Assembly (NCBI GenBank): GCA_041589565.1
Contig: JBFHVL010000156.1
Location: 1 to 8,186, forward strand
Direction: 5' to 3'
Length of the DNA: 8,186 nucleotides
Origin: Pleionea sp041589565
GTDB taxonomy: Bacteria; Pseudomonadota; Gammaproteobacteria; Enterobacterales; Kangiellaceae
Numbering within the stretch: position 1 is the first letter of the stretch; every line of letters starts with the position of its first letter. This document shows positions 1 through 6,959 of this stretch, in pieces. The notes beneath the pieces are model-generated. The model made no database searches. It was given only the letters and a program-made list of their open reading frames with translations, and was not told the DNA's origin. Made by a program: the position numbers and the translations under genes.

Positions 1-1886
1 CCGTTAAAAGGTGAGAGTTGATGAATAGCGCCACTGCTTTTGTTGAGAATGATTAATCCATCGTGACTAGTCAACCATAAATAGTGTTGATGAGTTTTTA
101 TGCTGTACAAGGTCATATCATGTAAGCCATTTTTACTATTGTAATGATGAATGACCTTGGCGTTAGGCTTTGAAATATCCAGTTGATAGAGGCCGGCTCC
201 GCTAAAACTGACCCAAAGTGTGTTGGTATTTTCGCGATGAATATCTGTTGCTGACAATAATGGATCGGCCGGTTTAAAGTTCTGCTGAAAAACTTTATGT
301 AAAGTGTAGGTGTTTCTGTCGAGTTGATAGAGGCCATCGGTGGCACCCACCCAAAAATCACCGTACGAGTCTTGCTTTATAAAGCGGACTGAACTGGCGA
401 AAACATCTTCTTCCGATGTCTTTATGGGGTCATTAACGAAGCTACCACGATCAATTTGGTATTGGATTAATCCGTTTTCGTGACCAATCCACAGATTCAT
501 TTCGGAATCAACATATAACAGTAGAATATTTAACTCTGAAAGGCGCTGCTGTAATTGCCGATGCTTTTTGCCTAGGGGGGCCGACTTCCCTGTGACCGGA
601 TCGAATTCTCTTAACCCATAATAGGTACCTAACCAAAGCTTTTCACCCAAGTCGAAAATTTCATAAATTGCCTGCTCAGTGGGTGAGCTGGAATCAAACA
701 TGGGATCAAATTTTTTCTGCAATGAAAATTCTTCATTAAACTGAATGAGTCCATTTTCTGTACCCACCCAGATGGCGCTGTGAGCTTCGGAAATCGCCCA
801 AATATTGGACTCTTGACCAAATCGAAGTGACGATGTGGGTTGATGCAGATAGGCTTCGATCAATTGACTGCGAGGGGACCACTGATAGACTCCACTACCT
901 GCAGTTGCAATCCAAAGATGTTGAGTCTTATCAAACATGACCTGATAAGCGGTGTTATTGTTGTTGTTCAAATTACTTTGGTTAAGATTAAATTGTTTTT
1001 CAATTGTCTGACCATCATGAGTAATGCGAAAGATACCATTATTGGTAGCTAACCAGTAACCATCGCTATGCTGAGTGAAAGAGTAACCTTTGTGAGGTAG
1101 TTTGGGTTCCAGTGCGAGCAGAGTTTCTTCCACTAAGTTCTGCTGTGGGATTTGGTAGACTCCTTTATCCGTACTCAGCCAGACAGTGTCCGCAATTCGA
1201 ACAATGTCGTTGATTGGCTGATCATTGAGTCCGCGTTGGTTTTCTTCGGCAAAAACGACACGCCGAAGATGTTCTTGGTTGATATTGGAGAGAAAGAGTC
1301 CGCGAGTGGTGCCAATAAGGACTATGTCATCAAATCGTTCAAGGCTAATGATCCCATCGGAAGCCTGATCCAGATCGGCAATACTGATGTTTAGCTTTTG
1401 TGCCTGGGTTTGACCCGGAGATAAATAGTAAATACCATTCCAGCGCGCGAACCATAAAGTACCTTCATGGTCTTGTTTTATCTGGCTGACGGGATTGGCA
1501 CTGGTTTGTAAGTTTGCTTCACCTTCAAAAGTAATTGGGTATCCCTTTAAAGTGTCAGGATCAAAACGAAACGCACTGAGCTCACTGGCTACCCACAACT
1601 TCCCTTGACTGTCGTTGAGCAAATCATAAATAACCACACCTTCCAGCATGTGATTAGGACCCCGGATTTCGGTCATCTGATAGCTATCGTAGCGCATCAG
1701 CCCATTGGTCGAGCCTATCCAGACAAACCCATGTTCGTCTTGCGCCAGAGATGTTATCCAGCGTGACTTTAAACCACCGTCAACCGACAGTTGATTAAAA
1801 TAGGGATGCTGAATGCGCGGCTGTTCCGTTGCCACCAATAGAGGTGAGCAAACAATAAACAAACCAATCAGTAAACAACGTGCCAT
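1..1886 (-). CDS. Reg_prop beta-propeller sensor protein, secreted N-terminal part (C-terminus beyond the window)
   Basis: A frame on the - strand stays open for 628 codons from the ATG at 1886 and runs off position 1. Residues 1-19 (MARCLLIGLFIVCSPLLVA) look like a signal peptide with probable cleavage after LVA. At least 13 blade motifs of the form (hydrophobic)-W-(I/V/L)-G/A/S-x-x-x-G-(L/I/V)-(hydrophobic) follow. Their Trp residues are at 56, 98, 145, 236, 278, 325, 373, 418, 466, 512, 558 and 604, with Leu190 in the Trp position of blade 4. The period is about 46 residues, typical of two-component regulator propeller repeats (Reg_prop). In this family two seven-bladed propellers usually form a periplasmic sensor, followed by a Y_Y_Y domain, a membrane helix and a cytoplasmic output such as a histidine kinase or GGDEF domain. 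That part is not visible, so ligand and output are unknown. The ATG at 1886 is preferred because GAAGG (plus-strand 1892-1896) lies 5 bases upstream; an in-frame ATG at 1898 is the alternative. The gene is transcribed divergently from the tRNA-rimP operon and is probably independent of it. Confidence 0.87.
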   Translation of the reverse strand, partial: MARCLLIGLFIVCSPLLVATEQPRIQHPYFNQLSVDGGLKSRWITSLAQDEHGFVWIGSTNGLMRYDSYQMTEIRGPNHMLEGVVIYDLLNDSQGKLWVASELSAFRFDPDTLKGYPITFEGEANLQTSANPVSQIKQDHEGTLWFARWNGIYYLSPGQTQAQKLNISIADLDQASDGIISLERFDDIVLIGTTRGLFLSNINQEHLRRVVFAEENQRGLNDQPINDIVRIADTVWLSTDKGVYQIPQQNLVEETLLALEPKLPHKGYSFTQHSDGYWLATNNGIFRITHDGQTIEKQFNLNQSNLNNNNNTAYQVMFDKTQHLWIATAGSGVYQWSPRSQLIEAYLHQPTSSLRFGQESNIWAISEAHSAIWVGTENGLIQFNEEFSLQKKFDPMFDSSSPTEQAIYEIFDLGEKLWLGTYYGLREFDPVTGKSAPLGKKHRQLQQRLSELNILLLYVDSEMNLWIGHENGLIQYQIDRGSFVNDPIKTSEEDVFASSVRFIKQDSYGDFWVGATDGLYQLDRNTYTLHKVFQQNFKPADPLLSATDIHRENTNTLWVSFSGAGLYQLDISKPNAKVIHHYNSKNGLHDMTLYSIKTHQHYLWLTSHDGLIILNKSSGAIHQLSPFN

Positions 1887-1891
1887 AATTA

Positions 1892-1896
1892 CCTTC
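1892..1896 (-). promoter_or_regulatory. Ribosome binding site deciding the start of the propeller gene
   Basis: Read on the - strand this is GAAGG, followed by TAATT and the ATG at 1886. The in-frame ATG at 1898 has no purine-rich element at a suitable distance. This makes 1886 the likelier start and gives a signal peptide with a short N-region. Confidence 0.55.
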
Positions 1897-1968
1897 ATAT
1901 CATTGAGTAATGAAGTTTAATGTTTTCCACATAGATTGCCCAGTAAACGCTAGAATTAAGGTCAGCAC

Positions 1969-1997
1969 TTGTGATTCGGCGCCGTATTCGTTAGAAT
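1969..1997 (+). promoter_or_regulatory. Sigma-70 promoter of the tRNA-fMet / rimP-nusA-infB operon
   Basis: A -35 element TTGTGA (1969-1974, 4 of 6 consensus) and a -10 element TAGAAT (1992-1997, 5 of 6) are separated by exactly 17 bases. Transcription would begin near 2003-2005, leaving a 5' leader of only about 6-8 nucleotides before the tRNA, as expected for a tRNA promoter. The spacer contains an 8-bp palindrome, CGGCGCCG (1977-1984). I see no comparably good promoter nearer to rimP, so this one probably drives the whole operon. The start site is inferred from spacing. Confidence 0.65.
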
Positions 1998-2010
1998 TTC
2001 GTCACTTTGA

Positions 2011-2087
<77 letters not shown>

Positions 2088-2102
2088 ACAGGTTTTTTCG
2101 CG

Positions 2103-2128
2103 AAAAGCCCCGTTTCATGGGGCTTTTT
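2103..2128 (+). terminator. Intrinsic terminator 1 after tRNA-fMet
   Basis: Left arm AAAAGCCCC (2103-2111), loop GTTTCAT (2112-2118) and right arm GGGGCTTTT (2119-2127) form a perfect 9-bp stem, with one further T at 2128. It lies 16 bases after the tRNA CCA. Since rimP-truB has no other clear promoter, it probably acts as a partial terminator that yields tRNA in excess over mRNA. The A-run on the left arm means it could also work on the - strand. Confidence 0.85.
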
Positions 2129-2138
2129 GTTAGGGATT

Positions 2139-2152
2139 TGGAGCTAGCTCCA
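2139..2152. repeat. Perfect 14-bp palindrome between the two leader terminators
   Basis: TGGAGCTAGCTCCA is identical to its reverse complement. In RNA it could only make a small hairpin (a 5-bp TGGAG/CTCCA stem with a CTAG loop), so a dimeric DNA-binding protein site is as plausible as an RNA role. It lies about 11 bp after terminator 1 and about 58 bp before terminator 2. I do not recognise it as a known operator. Confidence 0.5.
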
Positions 2153-2210
2153 GCCCAGGCATCGTATGTAGTGAACTTATTGTTTACAGATGCCGCCCAC
2201 AGATAGAGAT

Positions 2211-2237
2211 AAAAATGGGCAATCGTGCCCATTTTTT
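2211..2237 (+). terminator. Intrinsic terminator / attenuator 2 upstream of rimP
   Basis: Left arm AAAAATGGGCA (2211-2221), loop ATCG (2222-2225) and right arm TGCCCATTTTT (2226-2236) form a perfect 11-bp stem ending in six T. It sits about 39 bp before the rimP start. Two tandem terminators between the initiator tRNA and rimP match the known E. coli metY leader. There, read-through supplies the nusA-infB genes, and NusA and cold-shock proteins modulate it. The same regulation here is inferred from position and structure. The flanking A and T runs make it potentially bidirectional. Confidence 0.85.
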
Positions 2238-2264
2238 GTTTGTAGTCAGTTGAATTGGTAAGAC

Positions 2265-2269
2265 AGGAG
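2265..2269 (+). promoter_or_regulatory. Shine-Dalgarno AGGAG that selects the GTG start of rimP
   Basis: AGGAG lies 6 bases before GTG (2276), 12 bases before the in-frame ATG (2282) and downstream of the in-frame TTG (2255). Spacing therefore favours GTG. The resulting N-terminus also fits the length of E. coli RimP ahead of the conserved GFE motif to within one residue. Confidence 0.7.
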
Positions 2270-2275
2270 CCTGCC

Positions 2276-2737
2276 GTGGCCATGATAGAAGAGCTTAATC
2301 GCCTGATAGAACCGGCGGTCGAAGCTGTTGGTTTCGAATTTGTGGGCTTGGAATATATTGCCCAGGGGCGTCATTCCGTGCTTCGTATCTTTATTGATAG
2401 CGAGCAGGGTATTACGGTCGATGACTGCGCTACGGTAAGCCGGCAGGTGAGCGGGGTACTGGATGTTGAAGACCCTATTTCAGGACATTACAACCTGGAA
2501 GTCTCTTCGCCCGGTATGGATCGTCCCCTGTTTAAGCTGGCTCATTTTGAACGATTTGTTGGACAAGAAATTAAACTACGTGCCCACTCACCGGTGGATG
2601 GACGTCGAAATTTTCGAGGTTTATTGAAGGGTGTTGAGGGCGAAACAATTGTTGTGTTGGCTGACGGGCAGGAATACTCCATCGCTCACAGCAACGTTGA
2701 AAAGGCAAACTTGGTGCCTGATTTTGGCGATCAATAG
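2276..2737 (+). CDS. rimP: Ribosome maturation factor RimP
   Basis: RimP (formerly YhbC/P15a) binds the nascent 30S subunit in the cytoplasm and helps assemble the S12 region and central pseudoknot. The GTG start gives 153 residues, close to the E. coli length of about 150. The N-terminal alpha/beta domain (about 1-80) holds conserved elements GFEFVG (near 19-24), LRIFIDS, GITVDDC, LDVEDPI and the signature YNLEVSSPGMDRPLF. The C-terminal SH3-like domain (about 82-150) ends in the conserved KANLVPDF. The start is chosen from AGGAG at 2265-2269; a TTG 21 bases upstream would add seven non-conserved residues before the ribosome binding site. It is the first protein gene of the operon, after two terminators, and ends 22 bp before nusA. 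Identification is secure; only the exact start is open. Confidence 0.96.
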   Translation: MAMIEELNRLIEPAVEAVGFEFVGLEYIAQGRHSVLRIFIDSEQGITVDDCATVSRQVSGVLDVEDPISGHYNLEVSSPGMDRPLFKLAHFERFVGQEIKLRAHSPVDGRRNFRGLLKGVEGETIVVLADGQEYSIAHSNVEKANLVPDFGDQ

Positions 2738-2759
2738 GTTTGAAACCGAGGTTTAAGGT

Positions 2760-4259
2760 ATGAGCAAAGAAATTTTATTGGTGGTTGATGCCGTTTCGAA
2801 TGAAAAGGACGTAGAGCCAGAGCTGATTTTCCAGGCGTTGGAAGCGGCAATAGCGACAGCGACCAAGAAAAAACACGGCGGCGAAATTGAAGTCCGTGTG
2901 GCCATTGATCGTGTAACAGGCGAATACGATACGTTCCGTCGTTGGGAAGTCGTGGATGATACCGATGCCGGACTTGAGTCGCCCTATACTCAAATCAGTC
3001 TTTCTGCGGCACAAGTGGAAGAACCCGAAATTCAAGTTGGGGAATATGTGGAAGAGCAAATCGAGTCAATCGAGTTCGGCCGCATTGCTGCCCAAACGGC
3101 AAAACAGGTTATCGTACAAAAAGTACGAGAAGCCGAGCGCGCCAAGGTAGTACGTGCTTTTGAAAGCCGTGTAGGTGAGCTGGTGACAGGGGTTGTTAAA
3201 AAGGCCAGTCGCGACAGCATAATACTGGACCTGGGCAATAACGCCGAAGCTATTATTCCACGTGAAGAAATGATGTCGCGTGAGTCAGTTCGTACCGGTG
3301 ACCGCGTTCGCGGATTGTTATATGCGGTGAAGCCGGAAGCTCGTGGACCGCAGCTATTTGTTAGTCGCACACGTCCTGAAATGTTGATTGAACTGTTTCG
3401 AATTGAAGTTCCTGAAATTGCAGAAGATGTTATCGAATTAAAAGGTGCTGCACGTGATCCAGGATCACGCGCAAAAATCGCCGTTAAGACTAATGATAAG
3501 CGCATTGACCCGGTTGGAGCCTGTGTCGGTATGCGAGGCTCTCGTGTGCAGGCCGTGTCGGGTGAGTTGGACAACGAGCGAATTGATATTGTGCTTTACG
3601 ATGATAATCCCGCACAGTTTGTTATCAATGCAATGGCACCCGCTGAGGTAGTGTCGATTGTGGTTGATGAAGACAGCCATAGCATGGACATCGCGGTAGC
3701 CGAAGATCAACTCGCACAGGCCATCGGTCGAAGTGGTCAAAATGTACGTCTGGCCAGTGAGTTAACCGGTTGGACGCTGAACGTCATGACTGAAGCGGAG
3801 TTCGATGAGAAAAACAGCGTAGAAAGCGAAAGTATCATTCAAGGCTTTATGGATGATCTGGGCGTGGATGAAGAGCTGGCAGCCATTTTGGTGCAGGAAG
3901 GCTTTTCCACCGTTGAAGAAGTGGCGTATGTACCACTGGCTGAAATGCTGGAAATCGACGGCTTTGAAGAGGAGCTGGTTGAAGAGCTGCGTGCTCGCGC
4001 AAAAGATGTGCTTTTAACCAAAGCCATCGCGACTGAAGAAAAGTTAGACGCCGCTGAGCCTGCTGACGACCTGTTAAATATGGAAGGTATGGAAAAGCAA
4101 CTTGCTTTTCAGCTGGCTGCGATGGGCGTAAAAACAATGGAAGATCTGGCAGAGCAATCTGTCGATGATCTTATGGATATCGAGGGGATGACCGAAGAAA
4201 AAGCCGGTCAGTTAATTCTGACCGCTCGGGCTCCCTGGTTTGAAAATGAAGAATCATAA
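2760..4259 (+). CDS. nusA: Transcription termination/antitermination factor NusA
   Basis: NusA binds RNA polymerase and nascent RNA and controls pausing, intrinsic termination and antitermination, including on rRNA operons. At 499 residues it matches E. coli NusA (495). In order: the N-terminal polymerase-binding domain (about 1-130; SNEKDVEP and DTFRRW present), an S1 domain (about 138-202; GELVTGVVKK, LDLGNNAEA), KH1 with the GxxG-type loop VGMRG (256-260), KH2 with AIGRSGQN (321-328), and two acidic helix-hairpin-helix repeats. The repeats (about 362-415 and 435-490) carry LEIDGFEEE and MDIEGMTEEKAG. The second is the one that contacts the RNAP alpha C-terminal domain in E. coli, and two repeats are typical of gammaproteobacteria. 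A GAGG (2748-2751) stands 8 bases before the ATG. In E. coli NusA represses its own operon by promoting leader termination, and the tandem terminators upstream make this plausible here. Confidence 0.98.
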   Translation: MSKEILLVVDAVSNEKDVEPELIFQALEAAIATATKKKHGGEIEVRVAIDRVTGEYDTFRRWEVVDDTDAGLESPYTQISLSAAQVEEPEIQVGEYVEEQIESIEFGRIAAQTAKQVIVQKVREAERAKVVRAFESRVGELVTGVVKKASRDSIILDLGNNAEAIIPREEMMSRESVRTGDRVRGLLYAVKPEARGPQLFVSRTRPEMLIELFRIEVPEIAEDVIELKGAARDPGSRAKIAVKTNDKRIDPVGACVGMRGSRVQAVSGELDNERIDIVLYDDNPAQFVINAMAPAEVVSIVVDEDSHSMDIAVAEDQLAQAIGRSGQNVRLASELTGWTLNVMTEAEFDEKNSVESESIIQGFMDDLGVDEELAAILVQEGFSTVEEVAYVPLAEMLEIDGFEEELVEELRARAKDVLLTKAIATEEKLDAAEPADDLLNMEGMEKQLAFQLAAMGVKTMEDLAEQSVDDLMDIEGMTEEKAGQLILTARAPWFENEES

Positions 4260-4277
4260 GTCTGGGGGCCATAACGA

Positions 4278-6944
4278 ATGTCAGAAGTCACAGTTGCAAA
4301 GCTCGCTGAAACCGTTGGCACTCCGGTAGAAAAACTACTGGAACAGATGAAAAGTGCCGGCCTCAGCTTGTCTGGGCCTGAAGATGTAGTTTCCGATGAG
4401 CAAAAACAGGTTTTGCTCAAGTATTTAAAAGAAAGTCATGGTGGTAAAGAAGGTTCTGAACCAAAACGGATCACCTTAAAGCGAACAACCAAAAGCTCAC
4501 TTAAGGTGACCGGTGCGACAGGTAAGTCAAAAACCGTAACGGTTGAAGTTCGAAAAAAGCGAACCTACGTTAAAAAACGAACCACAGATGACGTTGAAGT
4601 TGCAGAAGCTGCACCTGAACATCAATCTGCGGATACCGTGGAAGAAGTTGTTGAGCAGGCACCGCAAACGGTAGAAGCTCCACAAACTGAAGCCGTCGAT
4701 ACTTCCGAAGAAGCTAAAGTGGAGCAGGATGAAGCAAAGGCCGCTGAATCCGATGCTAAAGAGTCGGACAAGAGTGTTTCTGATGCTACCGAGCAAGCGA
4801 AAGCTCAAGCAGAAGCCATTGCGCGGGCTGAAGTTGAAGCTCGACTGGCAGAACAGGCTCGTCTGAAAGCTGAAGCTGAAGCGCGTGCTCAAGCCGAGTT
4901 AGCTGCGGAAAAAGCTCGCGAAGAAGAGAAGAAAGCTCGCCAAGGCAAAAAGCCCGTGCATGTGGCTCGTGTTGAAGAAACGCGCGAAGCCGATGCTCCG
5001 AAGAAAAAGCGTAAGAAGAAGACTCGTGGTGCCAGCGAAAATGATGCCGAAGATATTATTAGCAAGTATTCTGTTTCGCGACGCAAGCCCGAGACCAAGA
5101 TCGAGCAAACTCCCAAGACGGCCAAGCCGATCAAAGCCCCTAAAGCATTACAACATGGCTTCTCTAAGCCAGTGGAGAAAAAAGTGCTCGAACTGGAAAT
5201 ACCAGAGTCAGTCACTGTTGGCGAATTAGCCCAAATGATGTCGGTGAAAGCCGCAGAGTTGATTAAAGCCCTGATGAAAATGGGGTCCATGGTGACCATC
5301 AATCAGGCAATTGATCAAGACACTGCGATTTTGCTGGTAGAAGAAATGGGGCACTCGGCGAAGCCTAAACAGGAAGTCTCTGCCGAGGACGAACTTAAGT
5401 CTCAAGCCGATCAGAGTCAAGATACGGGTGACCTCGAACTTCGTGCGCCAGTGGTTACCATTATGGGTCACGTTGATCACGGTAAGACGTCTTTACTTGA
5501 CTATATTCGTGCAGCGAAAGTAGCTGATGGTGAAGCTGGAGGCATTACCCAACATATTGGTGCTTACCATGTCGAAACCAAGCGTGGTGGAATTACTTTC
5601 TTAGATACACCGGGACACGCAGCATTTACCTCAATGCGCGCACGCGGTGCTAATGCAACCGATATCGTAATTTTGGTTGTGGCTGCCGATGATGGGGTAA
5701 TGCCTCAGACCATTGAAGCGATACAGCACTCCAAAGCTGCAGGCGTACCATTAATTGTTGCGGTTAATAAGATGGACAAGCCAGAAGCGGACCCGGATCG
5801 AGTTAAAAACGAACTGTCGCAACACGAAGTTATTCCTGAAGACTGGGGTGGTGATACTCAATTCATTCACCTGTCAGCCAAAACGGGTGATGGTGTTGAA
5901 GATTTACTGGAAGCTATTTCACTGCAAGCCGAGTTATTGGAGTTTAAAGCTTCATCGAAAGGATATGCCAAAGGCGTGGTGATTGAAGCTCGACTTGATA
6001 AAGGACGCGGACCGGTTGCATCGGTATTGATTCAGTCAGGCACATTGCGCAAAGGCGATATTATGCTGGCTGGACTAAACCATGGGCGGATTCGTGCGCT
6101 AATTGATGACCAAGGTAATCAGGTGAGTGAAGCAGGCCCGTCGATGCCGGTTGAGGTTCTAGGTTTATCTGGTGTTCCGTCGGCAGGTGACGAAGTTCTT
6201 TGCGTTGAAAGCGAGCGTAAAGCACGAGAAGTGGCGATGTTCCGTCAAAGCAAACAACGTGAAGAAAAACTGGCTCGTCAGCAAAAAGCCAAGTTGGAAA
6301 ACATGTTTGCTAACATGACCGAAGCCGATAAGAAAACATTGAGTGTGATTGTTAAAGCTGACGTACAAGGATCGGTTGAAGCTATTGTTAAATCGTTGAC
6401 TGATTTATCGACAGATGAGGTGCAGGTTAATGTGATTGCCACTGGTGTAGGTGGAATTGCCGAAACCGACGTTTCTCTGGCTGCAGCATCGGATGCCTTT
6501 ATCGTAGGATTTAACGTTCGTGCTGACTCTACTGCGCGTAAAATTGCCGAGTCAGAAGCGGTTGACTTACGTTATTACAGTGTTATTTACGATGTAATTG
6601 ATGAAGTTAAAGCAGCTATGTCGGGAATGCTATCACCAGAGCGTAAACAGGAAATTGTTGGGCTTGCCGAAGTTCGAGATGTTTTCCGTTCGCCAAAACT
6701 GGGCGCCATTGCCGGTTGTATGGTAGTTGAAGGTTACGTTAAACGTAATAACCCTATTCGTGTCTTACGTGACAATGTGGTTATCTTTGAAGGTGAGCTG
6801 GAATCGCTGCGCCGCTTTAAAGATGATGTACAGGAAGTTCGAAACGGCATGGAGTGTGGTATTGGTGTGAAGAACTATAACGATGTCAAAGTCGGCGATC
6901 AAATCGAGTGCTTTGAAATTATTGAAGTTTCCCGAACCATTTAA
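4278..6944 (+). CDS. infB: Translation initiation factor IF-2
   Basis: IF2 is the GTPase that brings fMet-tRNA to the 30S subunit and promotes 50S joining. The 888 residues match E. coli IF2 (890). An N-terminal IF2N domain (about 1-50) precedes a long Ala/Glu/Lys-rich linker (about 55-300) that includes a very basic patch near 241-250. A second IF2N domain spans about 308-358. The G domain (about 388-555) has G1 GHVDHGKT (397-404), G2 GGIT (421-424), G3 DTPGH (443-447), G4 NKMD (497-500) and G5 SAK (533-535), all intact. Domains II, C1 and C2 follow. C2 has Cys814 and Cys860, 46 apart, like the cysteine pair known from the fMet-binding domain of Bacillus IF2. The ribosome binding site is an unusual GGGGG (4264-4268), 9 bases before the ATG. 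There is no in-frame ATG between codons 24 and 320, so any short isoform would need a GTG (candidates at 4638, 4719, 4956, 4962). Confidence 0.98.
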   Translation: MSEVTVAKLAETVGTPVEKLLEQMKSAGLSLSGPEDVVSDEQKQVLLKYLKESHGGKEGSEPKRITLKRTTKSSLKVTGATGKSKTVTVEVRKKRTYVKKRTTDDVEVAEAAPEHQSADTVEEVVEQAPQTVEAPQTEAVDTSEEAKVEQDEAKAAESDAKESDKSVSDATEQAKAQAEAIARAEVEARLAEQARLKAEAEARAQAELAAEKAREEEKKARQGKKPVHVARVEETREADAPKKKRKKKTRGASENDAEDIISKYSVSRRKPETKIEQTPKTAKPIKAPKALQHGFSKPVEKKVLELEIPESVTVGELAQMMSVKAAELIKALMKMGSMVTINQAIDQDTAILLVEEMGHSAKPKQEVSAEDELKSQADQSQDTGDLELRAPVVTIMGHVDHGKTSLLDYIRAAKVADGEAGGITQHIGAYHVETKRGGITFLDTPGHAAFTSMRARGANATDIVILVVAADDGVMPQTIEAIQHSKAAGVPLIVAVNKMDKPEADPDRVKNELSQHEVIPEDWGGDTQFIHLSAKTGDGVEDLLEAISLQAELLEFKASSKGYAKGVVIEARLDKGRGPVASVLIQSGTLRKGDIMLAGLNHGRIRALIDDQGNQVSEAGPSMPVEVLGLSGVPSAGDEVLCVESERKAREVAMFRQSKQREEKLARQQKAKLENMFANMTEADKKTLSVIVKADVQGSVEAIVKSLTDLSTDEVQVNVIATGVGGIAETDVSLAAASDAFIVGFNVRADSTARKIAESEAVDLRYYSVIYDVIDEVKAAMSGMLSPERKQEIVGLAEVRDVFRSPKLGAIAGCMVVEGYVKRNNPIRVLRDNVVIFEGELESLRRFKDDVQEVRNGMECGIGVKNYNDVKVGDQIECFEIIEVSRTI

Positions 6945-6959
6945 TGTCGAGTTGAGTCT

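Noticed and set aside
113..820. Minus-strand frames at 113-361 and 629-820
   Set aside because: Both lie inside the continuous propeller-protein frame on the same strand but in another phase. They show no recognisable motif, while the overlapping frame has regular Reg_prop blades.
840..1394. Plus-strand frames at 840-1052 and 1152-1394
   Set aside because: They are antisense to the propeller gene, with no ribosome binding site and no family resemblance.
2183..2213. Possible promoter before rimP: TTTACA (2183-2188) with TAGAGA (2204-2209)
   Set aside because: The spacer is only 15 bases and the -10 match is poor. The next alternative (GATAAA at 2208) would need 19. Neither is convincing.
3032..3740. 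Long antisense frames within nusA, including 3032-3574 on the - strand
   Set aside because: They are complementary to the strongly conserved S1-KH coding region. They have low-complexity Ser/Arg/Thr content and no start signals.
4527..5302. Antisense frames opposite the IF2 linker (4527-4892, 4889-5302)
   Set aside because: Their Phe/Ser-rich or Leu/Arg-rich composition is simply the complement of Glu/Ala/Lys codons.
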